Assembly (NCBI RefSeq): GCF_019059575.1
Contig: NW_024882023.1
Location: 124,001-188,000, forward strand
Origin: Amphibalanus amphitrite
Lineage: Eukaryota; Arthropoda; Thecostraca; Balanomorpha; Balanidae
Direction of reading: 5' to 3'
Length of the DNA: 64,000 nucleotides
Shown here: piece after piece, positions 45,561 through 55,823 of the stretch
How positions within the stretch are numbered: the stretch's first letter is position 1
Layout: each line of letters opens with the position of its first letter
The notes under the pieces: model-generated
Told to the model about the DNA's origin: nothing
Database searches by the model: none
What the model saw: only the letters and a program-made list of their open reading frames with translations
Program-made: the position numbers and the translations under genes

Positions 45561-46219
45561 TTCACGACGGCCATCTATAGTACACATTTTGTGCAGATTA
45601 GGTGCACATTTGGTGCAGATTTGTTCAAATTAGATGGACATTCGCCAGGAAGCCCTTCGTAAAAACGGCCATTATCCGCCCGTTTCCAGTCTTTTTGTGA
45701 TCGTAAACGTTCAAACATGTGAAATGATGGTGGTCCCATGCATTATGGTGGATGTCAAGGTCACGTGAATGTCAGGTCAAGGTCATTGACCTTTGATGAC
45801 CTTAGTTCACTTCTTCTGGGCTCATATATTTTTAGGTTAGTTTTTCGAGCTGATTTCGAATTTAGCACCCATTTGAACATTTACGAAGTAATTTTGGCGC
45901 CTTCCTACAATGTCACGAAGCTGTCAGTGTTGGTTGACACCTATTATGGACAGCTAGCAAGACGCCTACTGGTTGACCTGACCTGACCTGACCCGACTTG
46001 GCCTAAAAGCATCAAGACATCATCGGTGATCAAAGCTAACATGAAACTCGTGATCAGCGCCCCGAAAAACCTCGTATCAACTAACTCTCCAAATTTTTAA
46101 CAGGTCATAGGTCCCGATTTTCCCGACTTTTGAGTCACTGGCCTGACCTGGAAGGTCAACCAATAACCTAGCCCCGCCTTTTGCGTTTGCAGCTAGCAAA
46201 ACACCAATAAGGGCGAGAG
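45561..46219. other. AGGTCA-rich MITE fragment
   Basis: It contains tandem and inverted GGTCA half-sites (for example at about 45757-45800) and ends in GGGCGAGAG directly before TTAA at 46220. That is the complement of a CTCTCGCCC terminus like MITE-1. No left terminus is found, so it is a truncated or rearranged family member. Confidence 0.5.
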
Positions 46220-46223
46220 TTAA

Positions 46224-47255
46224 CCCCGCAGGACCTGTTGGTTTTCTACATACGCGCCGGCCGGGGGGAGGGCTGGTACGACCCCCTCGTCGTTTTTCGC
46301 CCCCGTTGGATTTAGAGCGTCGCGGAAAAAAACGAGCGTGTGTGCCGTTAGGAGACACAGCAGCTAGTACCCGATTTAAAGTCTCAGGTCAACTGGTGAG
46401 CTCTGAGGTCGGGTCATGTGACCCAAGACACGGGTTCGGTTTTTGATCAATAACTTAAAAAAAAAACAGTTGCAGAGCGCGATTTTAGCATAAACGTGCT
46501 CGCCTTGCTCAGGCGTGTCGAATGGTATACTTTTTGTTCGGATGAGGTCAACTTGAGGTGTTGACCTCGGGTCAAGGTCAGGTCAGAGCGCGATTTTAGC
46601 ATAAACGTGCTCGCCTTGCTCAGGCGTGTAACCTAGGTCGTGAAATTGGTCAAAAGAGGTCCTGTTGCATTTTATTCGATTCGGCAGGTCTTCCTCAGTC
46701 CATTGGTGGCTTGACCGACTCGCTAGCTCAGTTTGATCGGGAGTTATTGACGAAAAGCTCGTATGACCCTAGTGACGTCATAATCACGCAACGTCAACAA
46801 TGCAAAATTGAAGCATCTAACTTTTGCAAGGAGTGCATGAAATCACGATCCGTGTGCTTGCAATAGTTTGAGATTGCTCCCGGCGCCAGAATAGCAGTTT
46901 TCATTTTTCTCAATTGACTTATAGTGTTGAGGTCACGTGACCGACCTGACCTCATGTCATCTTTAGGAAAAATCCTAGAGGTACAAGTTGTGAGACTTCT
47001 ACATAGGAGATGCACGTTCTGTAAGTTTCATCCCCTGTAAAAGCTCCTCTGGGACTGAGGGCGTTGCGAAGTTGCGGCATCTCAGGACCGTCCACTTATG
47101 ACGTCATAGGTCAGTAACCTGACCTGACCTGAAAATCTGGTTGGTGTCACAAGATCCGGCTTGAATCAAAGGTCAGGTATGCCTAGTTTCAGCTCTCTGT
47201 TGCTGGCGTGTTCGGAGCTATCGCGAAAAAAAAAAAAACTAGGGGGGGGCGAGGA
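46224..47255. mobile_element. AGGTCA-rich TTAA MITE (MITE-C)
   Basis: TTAA is at 46220-46223 and at 47256-47259. The left end has the family layout: a G-rich block, GGTACGACCCCCTCG, then GTTTTTCGC, comparable with MITE-1 at 2314-2356. The right end reads GGGGGGGCGAGGA before TTAA, the complement of TCCTCGCCCC. The length, 1032 bp, is close to MITE-1 at 1036 bp. The terminal inverted repeats are eroded, and the interior is full of GGTCA/TGACC half-sites. Confidence 0.6.
46473..46629. repeat. 46-bp direct repeat inside MITE-C
   Basis: An identical 46-bp block starting CAGAGCGCGATTTTAGCATA occurs at 46473-46518 and 46584-46629, separated by an AGGTCA-rich 65 bp. Confidence 0.9.
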
Positions 47256-47259
47256 TTAA

Positions 47260-47989
47260 GCTAGGCTGGTTTGGGTAAGTTTGGGTCAAGTAGTTATAGG
47301 CGTCCCACCCGCACCACATATTTATAGCAGCTGTACCTAAACCACCAGCGACAGCTTCGTAGCAAGTTGCATTGGCACCACAACTATACGTACTTCTCAA
47401 ATGTCTCAACGAATGCTGGATTCGAAATAAGCTTTAAAAAATCCTTAAAATCGTACAATTTGGAACAGTCACCCGAAGTCACCAAACGTCAATGACCTTG
47501 ACCTGGCCGACAACTGACAAGTCAACTTGAAACCCATCATGATGCATGGGACAACCATCAGTTCATATGTTGGCACGTTTATATGTAATCACAATAGAAG
47601 TCTGGAAACGCAATTTAGTGTGCGCTAACATAAACGGCAAATCATTTCGGTCTGCTATGGTCTCAGAAATCAGATCAAAGGTCAAAGGTCATTTGTTTCA
47701 GGATCATGTACTGTATAGGGAATGTGTAACCAGTAACGTAGATAAGTTCGAGGACACTCAAAGTTTCGTCACGATCGGCCGCTTTTAGCGCGAGATAATC
47801 GCGAAAAAACGAGGGGTTTTATCCGACCCGCACCCCTAAAAGTGTGAGGGATAACCCGCACACGGATAGCGACGGATATCCATCACACCTACCCCAGTAA
47901 CTCTATTTTCTACATGTAAGCATATGCTGGCGATATAATGCAGCCAAAATTATCACAGTTACGTAAGTACCTTGTCCCGGGCACCACAT
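47260..47989. other. AGGTCA-containing MITE remnant
   Basis: It holds TGACCTTGACCTGG-like and AAAGGTCAAAGGTCA sites. Near 47800-47858 a GCGAAAAAACGAGGGG block, then CCCCT and GAGGGATAA, reads as an eroded right end of the same MITE family. No gene. Confidence 0.4.
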
Positions 47990-48318
47990 ATACTCCTGAG
48001 CAATGTTCAAATTGTGTTCTCCTTTTCTCTTAAGCTGAACTAGATTGAACAAGTTTTCATTGGAAAAGATTGTTGACGGCCCTCCTGTGAAACGAGACTC
48101 GATGAATTCTTAAACTCCCTAGTTATTTTGTAACAACCCTAGGTTCGTTGCATACTAACTAGGGAGTTTGCAACGACCCTAGTTTCGTTACAACGTCCCG
48201 GAACGAGCAGTTATTTTGTAACGTCCCTAGGGTCGTTGCAAACAAACTGATCGTTCAGGGAGGTTACAACCACCCTAGGGTCGTTGCAAACTAACTGAAA
48301 TCGCATACTCCCTGTAAC
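47990..48318. repeat. FB-B right arm, uninterrupted
   Basis: The complete copy of the about 330-bp inverted arm, with the palindrome CGACCCTAGGGTCG-type units and the terminal CTGTAAC. It preserves the uninterrupted sequence of the gypsy insertion site. Confidence 0.8.
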
Positions 48319-49580
48319 ATATATAAGGAATATGTCGCGGAACCACGCACCCACCAGCAGCGCGCCAGCCAGCAGGCTCCCAGTGATTTCATTCATTGCT
48401 GCCCTCCAATGCCAGCAGCTGCCGGCCACTTCGCACTGGAGACTATATGCGGCAGATGGCGGCCGGCCATAAACCGGTTCAATGGGCGCCGGACAGACGT
48501 GGCCAATCTAATAAATGTTCTTTTGATGTGAAAGTGGTCGTAGTGAGGTGCGAAATGTGTGCTTCGTGTGCCATTGGGCCAGATTGGTAACGAGCCAGGT
48601 GGTAGTTCGGCCACTCAGGGTATATTGCGGCCACTGGCCCGGAGCCTGAGCCGATGCTGATGCTCCCGGGAGAAACTATAGGCATGTAGGAGATGACGCT
48701 TACTTTTCGGACGGGATGGAAACTTCTCGGCGATTTTGATTTGAGGTTCGCCGTAGGTCACTCCCCACGCTGAAGAGTGGAGAGTACCATTGGAACACAG
48801 AATGCGTATTGTCACAAGTCATTACTGAATAATTGTCCAATTAAAAGTGCAGAATGCACGGTCTAATAATCTAACTTATAAAGGGCATGGAGCCTCTACG
48901 CCTCCAAATTCTTTGATCTTTGTCACTGAATGATGCACTTCAAAATGAAAATCACATTAACGCAAAAGCCTTAATTCTATGTCCTGTGGAACGAACGTCC
49001 ATAGCATCCAATCATCATGCATATTTCTTCGGTGTAAGCGCTGCGCTTTGAATTCTGGTGATGACTGAATAAAAAGTATTTCAAACAACCACAAATCGAG
49101 CGTTTTTCTTGCTATAGCAATAGCGGAAAGAAACACTGGTTAAAAGCGTCACTTCCCACAGAGCTGAGAAGCGTAACTGTCTATCCTATGACTGTACATT
49201 TTCCTGAGGCGCTGGTACCTATAAAACGATTATCATTATAGGCACTTAAAATAATCAACTGCCCCCAGTATTATGTAAAAATAATTGGCCCATGAAAAAA
49301 GTGTATGTACCTACAAGTTTTGCAATTAAACACTCGTACGCTCGCCATCATAGCTTCAGATTTCCAATGTCCTAGTTATTCTAGTATGCTATCAACAATG
49401 CAAAAGCTTTGCAAACACTTAGCTTTCATATCGCTCGTTTTGGGGTCACTTGAGACGTCTCGACCGCGTCCAGCCACACATCACGCCAAGTGAGAGCCGA
49501 GTATCCTGTCACGTTGGTGAGTCGCCGGCGGTCCGTCCAGTCTGCGCGCAGCCACCGGAACGGCACATTTATCTGTCCGC
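48319..49580. other. non-coding spacer
   Basis: AT-balanced DNA. CGGCAGATGGC at 48450-48460 is GCCATCTGCCG on the minus strand. No gene or element is recognised. Confidence 0.45.
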
Positions 49581-49688
49581 GGCCCGCTGAGGAGGCGACC
49601 GTGGGCGAGACACGCGACAGCCCGCCGTCAGAGCACCTATACTCTGTTCGAGGCCCGCTGAGGAGGCGACCGTCCGCGAGACACGCGA
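49581..49688. repeat. 71-bp spaced direct repeat
   Basis: GGCCCGCTGAGGAGGCGACC followed by GCGAGACACGCGA occurs at 49581 and again at 49652. Confidence 0.8.
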
Positions 49689-49764
49689 GTCGCGAAAACT
49701 CGCAGTCGGACCAGCTGCGAGAAAATTTTCGGCCCAGAGCTGACGGCCAGCCCCAGGTGGCTGG

Positions 49765-50041
49765 CGACCGTCACCGCTGACCGGACTGCGAGGAGGTGCT
49801 AACCGTCACCACTGGACTGGGAGGAGGTGCTAACCGTCACCGCTGAATTGGGGGGAGGGCAGACAGTCACCGCTGACCGGACTGTGAGGAGGTGCTGACA
49901 GTCACCGCTGACCGCGCTGGGAGGAGGTGCTGACAGCCACCGCTGACCGGGCTGGGAGGAGGTGCTGACAGTCACCGCTGACCGGACTGGGAGGAGGTGC
50001 TGACCGTCACCGCTGGACTGGGGGGAAGCGCCGACCGTCAC
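49765..50041. repeat. 35-bp minisatellite
   Basis: Units GTCACCGCTGACCGGACTGG followed by GAGGAGGTGCTGACA; anchors at 49866, 49901, 49936 and 49971 give a 35-bp period. About eight units. Confidence 0.9.
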
Positions 50042-51671
50042 GCCTGGTCGGAGATGACACCGGGCGGAAAGAGAAACTTGGACACTCCTCTCGCTGAGCG
50101 GTGCCCAGCCTCGTCTCGCTGTTCAGCAAAAACATGTCACATGAAAGTAACATGGCAGCCATGGCAGTGGCATGCACTTGTGCTGGTCCCTTTCTCGTCA
50201 AACTCCAAACTAGACAAAAGAATACTTGGTCCAACAGATCGTAATGCCTCTGCAGCGGATCAGCCAGATGTCACTAAATGACACCATTGGATGATTTATT
50301 CGCACTCGAACTCCGAAGTTAGCGGCTTCCACTTAACTACACCTTCCCTCCAATCTGCCAGCTGCCGGCCGCGCTCAGTGCGCTCTCATTCAGAGCCAGC
50401 GCGCTGCATGACACCCTCTGAGGACCGAGTGCCGGCTCTAATTGGGCCGCGGCAGTGACTGCGTGCGAACGGACGCGCCGGGGCCGAGCCAGAGGCTGCG
50501 GTGGGAGCTGCTGCCGGCTGAGGAGCGAAGCGCTCAGAGTGGGCCCGTGTGCCATCTGCCGCCGGGACCAGCCGGTCGGTCTGCCGTGCGCTGCCCGACC
50601 GGCGGCCACCGTGCCCGGGTCTGCCGCACCGGGGCACCCGCAGACCGGCCGGCAGGCGGCATCATTTGCCGAACCAGCAAGGAGTGAGGGTCTGAGGAGG
50701 GTCGATGAAGATGCAACGGCGCTCCTTAGTTGGGCGATCAGGGCGGCCGTGAAATACACAGTTACCTGGAGTGATCACCCTTGCCGCGTTCTCCCTAAAA
50801 CCACCGCCGGCCGCGCCACACCACCACGGCGCAGCTTCCGCCACCATCTCTCGGCCGCGGCGCGGAGATCCATCATCATTAGGTGTTTGCAAAGCAGCGG
50901 CGCCGTCCGGGCGGAACGGCCGTCGCTCCGGCTGAGAGCAGCTCGTGTGTGCGGCGCGGCGCCCCCGCTCCCAGGCCGAGCCGGTGAAACACGGCGCGCC
51001 AGACACGCACCGCTGGCCGTGCGCGGCACCGTGAAAACGCCGGGAACCGGCCGAGTTAAGCAGCTCGTTGGCAGCGGCCTATTCTAAGTGAGGTGCTCAT
51101 GGGCCTGCTCCGGCTAAATGATCCAGGTGCGAGTATCCGCAGTTCGCATGCCGACGCAAAATTGCGGTCGCTATCGCCTAATGTTTCCGGCGTTAGTGGG
51201 CGGGGATATAAAACGGGTCCGATGATGCGGCGATACGCATACAGTTAGGTGTTGTACTGCAGCTTTTATGACCTGAATATTGCTCACTATTAGGCTAAAA
51301 CAATGTAGCAGGAGCCAAGAGCAATGCCAGTCAAGACAGGAACAAGCATTTAGCATAAACACAGACAGTCAAGCTGCAGGTGAATTAACACTGCACAAAT
51401 TCAGAATGCAATATACTTTTTATCCCATACCAAGTCACATGAAGAGGTGTAGCCTATTCTTATCCTGTTCTTATCCTGACCCAAATGGTAACACTTGACC
51501 CAAATGGTAACAAAAACCGTGTAACCTATTCGAAGAATGTACCGCTCCCCAATGCTGACGTTTCCGTTCTGTTCGGACAGGAGCCAGCTGCGGCCAGGGA
51601 GGGTCGGTACGGCGGTGCGCCCGGCCCGGCCGCGCGCAGAGGCCCCCGCTGGCCGGTGACGCCGCTCGAAG
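50042..51671. other. upstream region of the PTB-domain gene, with CpG-rich island
   Basis: The part from 50340 to 51070 is strongly CpG-rich and contains GCCATCTGCCG at 50551. It may hold the promoter or 5' UTR of the gene that begins at 51672. No TATA box can be tied to a start. TGTTCGGACAG ending at 51580 could be a splice acceptor for an untranslated first exon. An open frame at 50455-51087 shows no domain and is not called. Confidence 0.4.
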
Positions 51672-54600
51672 ATGATGAGGAGCACCACGTCCACGGACGG
51701 CTACAGTTTTCGGCTGGACGCGGATTCGTCGAGCACCTACTCGGACGCCAGCACCGCCGAGTCCATCTACAAGCGGCGCATCGACTCGCTGTTCCGCGAC
51801 TCGCGCGCCGCCAGCTCGGCCACCGGCAGCTCAGACGCGGCGGCCGCCAGCAACAGCGACTACGAGGTGATGGAGCTGGCGCCCGAGGGCCGCAGCCAGC
51901 AGTTCCATGAGGTACGCAGCGCCGTCCAGGCACAGATCGAGAAGATGTTCGCCGGTAACGCGGCGCAGCAGAAGCCGGCCGTGCAGCGCGAGCCGGCCCG
52001 GGCGCCGGAGCCGGCACGGCTGGCGGCGCCGCAGCCGCCGGCGCCGGCCCCCGAACAGCCGCCGGCGCAGCAGCAGCAGACAGACGAGCCGGTGACGCGG
52101 CGGCCGGCCGCGGGCGAGCCGAGGTCAGAGCCCACGCGGCCGGCCGCGGCCAGCGGCGCGCGCTTCAAAGTGGACTACCTGGGCGCGCTGGCGATCGAGG
52201 ACCGCGCCACCCGCCTGGAGGACCTGCAGTTCCCGCTGAAGCGGCTCTACATGGAGTACCGGGTGCAGCAGAAGCGCGGCAAGACGCCGCTGCCCGGCAG
52301 TCTGGAGATCACCGACACAGGCGTCAAGGTGCAGTACGTGCGCGAGCTGCACCGCGGCGTCCAGGAGGTCTTCAACCCGTTCCAGACCATCGCCGTCTGG
52401 GCGGCCGTCAAGTTCGTGGCCAAGCGGCAGACGTCGCCGTCCGGCCAGCCGGAGCTCAAGTTCGCCTTCCTGCCGCTCATCTGCGACCCCGAGAGCCAGG
52501 ATAAGTTCACGCTGTACAACGAGCTGGCACCCGAGCTGGCGGCCGAGGCCCTCGGCGTCAGCCACCCGCCCGTGTTCGCCTGCGTAATGCGCAAGCCGGG
52601 CCTCGTCAAGACGCTCGAGTGCCACGGTTTCGTGTGCGGCGCGCCCGAGGACGCCATCGTGATAGCGGCCAACCTGTACCAGGCGCTGCTGTCGAGCATG
52701 CGTTCGGAGCCGGCGGCCGGCTCGCCGCGACTGGACACCTCGAACGGCAGCAACTCGAGCGTGGACACGGGCGCGGAGGAGGCGGACGTGCCGCGCCGGC
52801 CGCCGCGGCGCCGGCGCGCGCCGCAGCCGCCGCCGGACGCCGCGCGCCGCGAGCCGGCCTCGGACGAGCGACGCCGCTCGCAGCGCGGCCGCGTCTCGGC
52901 AGGCCGCGGCTCGTCGATCCGCTCACCGAGCCGCAGCCGCAGCCGGGCGCGCAACAGCCACGGCTCGTCGGAGCACAGCAGCCGCAGCTCGTCGGAGCGC
53001 GGCCGCAGCGTCAGCCGGGCGGCCAGCACGCGGCGCAGCCGGCGCCTGACGCGCTCCGCCTCCGACCGGCACGGCATGCAGCTGGAGACAACCACCAGCT
53101 CCGGCGGCGGCCCCGGCCGGCTGCCGCGCAGCCGCAGCTTCGCCGAGATTAACGGCCGGGTGGACATCAAGCAGCTGCTGGCGCACATCCAGGCGCGCGA
53201 CGGTATCCGGACGGTGGACGACGTGCTGCGCCAGGTGGTCAACCCGGGCGGCATGTCGTTCAGCGACCTGCGGCCCGAGCACCGCGAGCTGCTGCTCCGG
53301 CTGGCGCTCACCCTCAGCAAGGACGAGATGTACCAGCGCAGCAAGCACATCATGAAGAAGCAGACCAAGAAGCTGTCCTCGGTGGGCGAGAGCGACACGG
53401 ACGGCAGCACCATCAGCAGCGTGCTCAAGGCCACCAAAAAGTCCTTCTCGCGCTTCAGCTCGCGCTCGGGCAGCTTCCAGTCGCCGTCCACCTACCTCCG
53501 CGAGCACACGCCACTCAAGAAGCTCTACAACGCGCGCGGGGCTCCGGAAAAGAAGGCGGCGCTGGCGCGTGCGGAGAACGAGCGAGCCATCGTCAGCGCG
53601 GACTCGCGGTCGGGCGTGTCGCGCCTCTCGGCACCCTCCTCGGGCTCGGGCTCACAGCCACGCGCCGTGCCCAAGACGCCGATGCCGTTGCGCGCGCACC
53701 GCGTGCCGCCGCCGTCCGAGTCGCCGTGTGACTGCGGCTGCGACTCCGAGTCGGTCTACTCCAGCAAGTGTTACTGCACGCTGCCGCGCGCCGGCAGCCG
53801 CCTCACCAAGGCCAAGTCCACCTACGACCTGCCGTGCGCCTGTGACACAGAGAGCTGCGCAGAAAGCGAAAAGTGCTACTGCTCGCTGAAGCGCGTCAGC
53901 AAGAGCGGCCTCAAGGTGTACCAGATCAAGCTGGACTCGGAGAGCGAGACGACCGACGGCAGCGCGCGCTCGACGCTGGGCCGCGGCCGGCGGCGCGAGT
54001 ACGGCTCCATGGGCAACCTCTCCCGCGCCGACTCGCCGTCCACTGCGTGGCGGAAGAACGCGGCCGCGTCCCTGCACAGCGCCGACTCGGCGCCGCTGCG
54101 CCGCGGCCGCAGCTCCACCTCGCTGCTCACCAGCTCCACGGGCGTGATGCGCGACAAGGGCGGCGGCACCGAGTACGGCGAGGACGCGCAGCTGGCGCGC
54201 CGGCGCAGCCGCAGCCTGGCGCTCAGTCTCGACAGCGACGGCAGCGCGCCGCGGCCGCCGCCCGCCGCGCGGCCCGACCGCAAGAGCGTCAGCATCGACA
54301 ACCTGCACCAGTCGGCCAACGGCTTCATCTTCAACAGGATGAACTCGGCATCGTCGCTCTCGACGACGTCGAACCGTTCGCGGAGCAGCGTCGGCTCGGG
54401 CGGCCGCTTCCTGCTCGTCTCGGCGGCCGACCCCTCCGGCAAGATCGTCTACCGCGGCGCGTCGCAGCGGCAGGCGGCGCGCGACGGCGCCGACGCCATC
54501 TCCATGAAGAAGACCACCGAGATCGCGGCCACGTTCTCCGGTCTGAAGCTGAACCAGACGACCGACCTGCTGGGCACAGAGAGCGAGGACGACGCCTACA

Positions 54601-54695
54601 GCAGCATGCAGAATGTCAGCGGCTCCAGCACGAGCCGCTCGCGGCACGGCTACTCGGACCAGAACATGGAGACCTCGCTGGGCTACCTGCCCTGA
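51672..54695 (+). CDS. PTB/PID-domain adaptor-like protein with Ser/Arg-rich and Cys-rich regions
   Basis: The 1007-residue frame is uninterrupted and GC3-biased. An in-frame TGA lies 15 bases upstream of this ATG, which has A at minus 3. Residues about 164-344 read as a phosphotyrosine-binding/PID domain (RFKVDYLGAL opening; the closing helix is AANLYQALLSSM), a fold that binds NPxY-type peptides in signalling and trafficking adaptors. Basic and Ser/Arg-rich stretches follow at about 375-470. A second conserved-looking helical block (GRVDIKQLLAHIQ through LTLSKDEMYQRSKHIMKK) spans about 494-570. Two Cys-rich motifs at about 686-700 and 722-735 share SxKCYC(T/S)L. The C-terminal third has many RxxS sites. 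I do not recognise the ortholog, and the function is inferred only from the fold. Confidence 0.85.
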   Translation: MMRSTTSTDGYSFRLDADSSSTYSDASTAESIYKRRIDSLFRDSRAASSATGSSDAAAASNSDYEVMELAPEGRSQQFHEVRSAVQAQIEKMFAGNAAQQKPAVQREPARAPEPARLAAPQPPAPAPEQPPAQQQQTDEPVTRRPAAGEPRSEPTRPAAASGARFKVDYLGALAIEDRATRLEDLQFPLKRLYMEYRVQQKRGKTPLPGSLEITDTGVKVQYVRELHRGVQEVFNPFQTIAVWAAVKFVAKRQTSPSGQPELKFAFLPLICDPESQDKFTLYNELAPELAAEALGVSHPPVFACVMRKPGLVKTLECHGFVCGAPEDAIVIAANLYQALLSSMRSEPAAGSPRLDTSNGSNSSVDTGAEEADVPRRPPRRRRAPQPPPDAARREPASDERRRSQRGRVSAGRGSSIRSPSRSRSRARNSHGSSEHSSRSSSERGRSVSRAASTRRSRRLTRSASDRHGMQLETTTSSGGGPGRLPRSRSFAEINGRVDIKQLLAHIQARDGIRTVDDVLRQVVNPGGMSFSDLRPEHRELLLRLALTLSKDEMYQRSKHIMKKQTKKLSSVGESDTDGSTISSVLKATKKSFSRFSSRSGSFQSPSTYLREHTPLKKLYNARGAPEKKAALARAENERAIVSADSRSGVSRLSAPSSGSGSQPRAVPKTPMPLRAHRVPPPSESPCDCGCDSESVYSSKCYCTLPRAGSRLTKAKSTYDLPCACDTESCAESEKCYCSLKRVSKSGLKVYQIKLDSESETTDGSARSTLGRGRRREYGSMGNLSRADSPSTAWRKNAAASLHSADSAPLRRGRSSTSLLTSSTGVMRDKGGGTEYGEDAQLARRRSRSLALSLDSDGSAPRPPPAARPDRKSVSIDNLHQSANGFIFNRMNSASSLSTTSNRSRSSVGSGGRFLLVSAADPSGKIVYRGASQRQAARDGADAISMKKTTEIAATFSGLKLNQTTDLLGTESEDDAYSSMQNVSGSSTSRSRHGYSDQNMETSLGYLP

Positions 54696-55345
54696 GGCCG
54701 GCGGCCCGCACTCGCTCGGCTCTCCAGTGCCGGAGAGCGCGCTCCGTCCAGAGCTGAGTGACACACGGTGGCTGACAACTCACGGAGCGCTCCGACCCAC
54801 ACTGACGGACTTTGAGTTGTGACACGAGTGAGAGTGTACCCGTGACTCAGTGTTGATTTGTCAAAAATAACTTATGAATTCGTTGCAATGGATCAGGATG
54901 TGACTTGTTATTATGATGCGCCGTTTGCTGCTAACCGTTACTGATAACAGCCTGCCGAAAACTCGCGCTACCGAGTCGCGCACAACCGATCGAAACACAT
55001 AAACATTGAAAAGGCTTACTATAAATATGAACGAACTTACGGGACAATTGCACATACATTTGTGACTGAAATGACGCTGCCGTAACACGAACGATGCTGT
55101 GTTTTGTATATGTTCGGCAATGCCGCCATTCTGTTACATCTGACCTTGATGTTGTTCTGTTATTGTTTGTTTTGTTACTGTGTCAGTGGGAGCACAATGA
55201 GCTGTTATTTGTGAGCTGTTATACCATGTGATGTGAGAGGTGGGACTGGCATGTTAACCGAATTTACTGCGTTACGTTATTTCGTTCATATCGTGATTAC
55301 CTACTGTAGCTATATGTAATAAACATTTGTTTGGACAAGCAGATC
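54696..55345 (+). other. 3' UTR of the PTB-domain gene
   Basis: AT-richer sequence after the stop, without frames of interest, ending shortly after AATAAA at 55318-55323. Confidence 0.6.
55318..55323 (+). terminator. polyadenylation signal
   Basis: AATAAA about 620 bp after the PTB-gene stop, followed by TTTGTTTGG, a GT-rich element of the kind found downstream of cleavage sites. Confidence 0.6.
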
Positions 55346-55823
55346 GTTGCCTGATCGTTGTCTAATGCAAAGTAAATCGTTATCGATACCTAATCAACTT
55401 ATTTATATTTCCATCGTTTTAGACAGCTGATGTTTAGGATATCAGAGTTCAATGTGAATACCGCATAAATGAAAACTGCTGAAGCATCAGGAACGATCAA
55501 GGTACAATGTAATCGCAGTTTAGGAGATGATTAGTTGTTGATTTTAATAGAACAACAGGCAGGTAGCCCAGCCTCTGTGTCATCTGAACTGTGAAACATT
55601 GTATGAACTTCAGTGCAGCAAATGTACCAATATACGCATGCAAATATCCAATGCCTTTTAAAAGACCTTCGACGACGGCGCTAAACTGAAGAGACGCACT
55701 TAATTGATACGCAGATAAACATGTTCGAGCCACCTGACTGAGGAAAAAGTCTGACGACAGCGAGTGCGTTGGTGGGCACGGACTACAAGTCGGTAATAAG
55801 GTGAACATCAGAGAGGAGGAACA
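55346..55823. other. non-coding spacer
   Basis: AT-rich DNA between the PTB-gene 3' end and the dimeric MITE. A 103-residue minus-strand frame has no recognisable features. Confidence 0.4.

Larger units (their letters stand above)
39364..48318. mobile_element. second foldback-like element (FB-B), split by an LTR retrotransposon
   Basis: The inverted arms are about 330 bp. The right arm is 47990-48318; the left arm is 39364-39415 plus 45281-45560, interrupted by the gypsy element. They begin GTTACAGGGAGTATGCG and are nearly identical once the insertion is ignored. The arms contain repeated palindromes CGACCCTAGGGTCG in the setting GCAAC ... GTTGC. The flanks on both sides read ATATAT (39358-39363 and 48319-48324), a possible target-site duplication, though the sequence is itself TA-repetitive. 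The 2.4-kb interior (45561-47989) is AGGTCA-rich MITE sequence with no transposase frame, so this copy is non-autonomous. Confidence 0.75.

Noticed and set aside
39364-48318. Interpreting the 330-bp inverted arms as a second pair of LTRs
   Set aside because: They are inverted, not direct, and carry palindromic subrepeats.
50455-51087. A 210-residue plus-strand frame upstream of the PTB gene
   Set aside because: CpG-island composition, Arg/Ala-rich, no domain, with competing frames on the other strand.
52247-53491. A 414-residue minus-strand frame inside the PTB gene
   Set aside because: It is a shadow of GC3-rich codons on the other strand and shows no domain; the plus-strand protein has a clear PTB fold.
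53652-54764. A 370-residue minus-strand frame across the 3' end of the PTB gene
   Set aside because: Low-complexity Arg/Ala/Gly-rich shadow frame with no domain.
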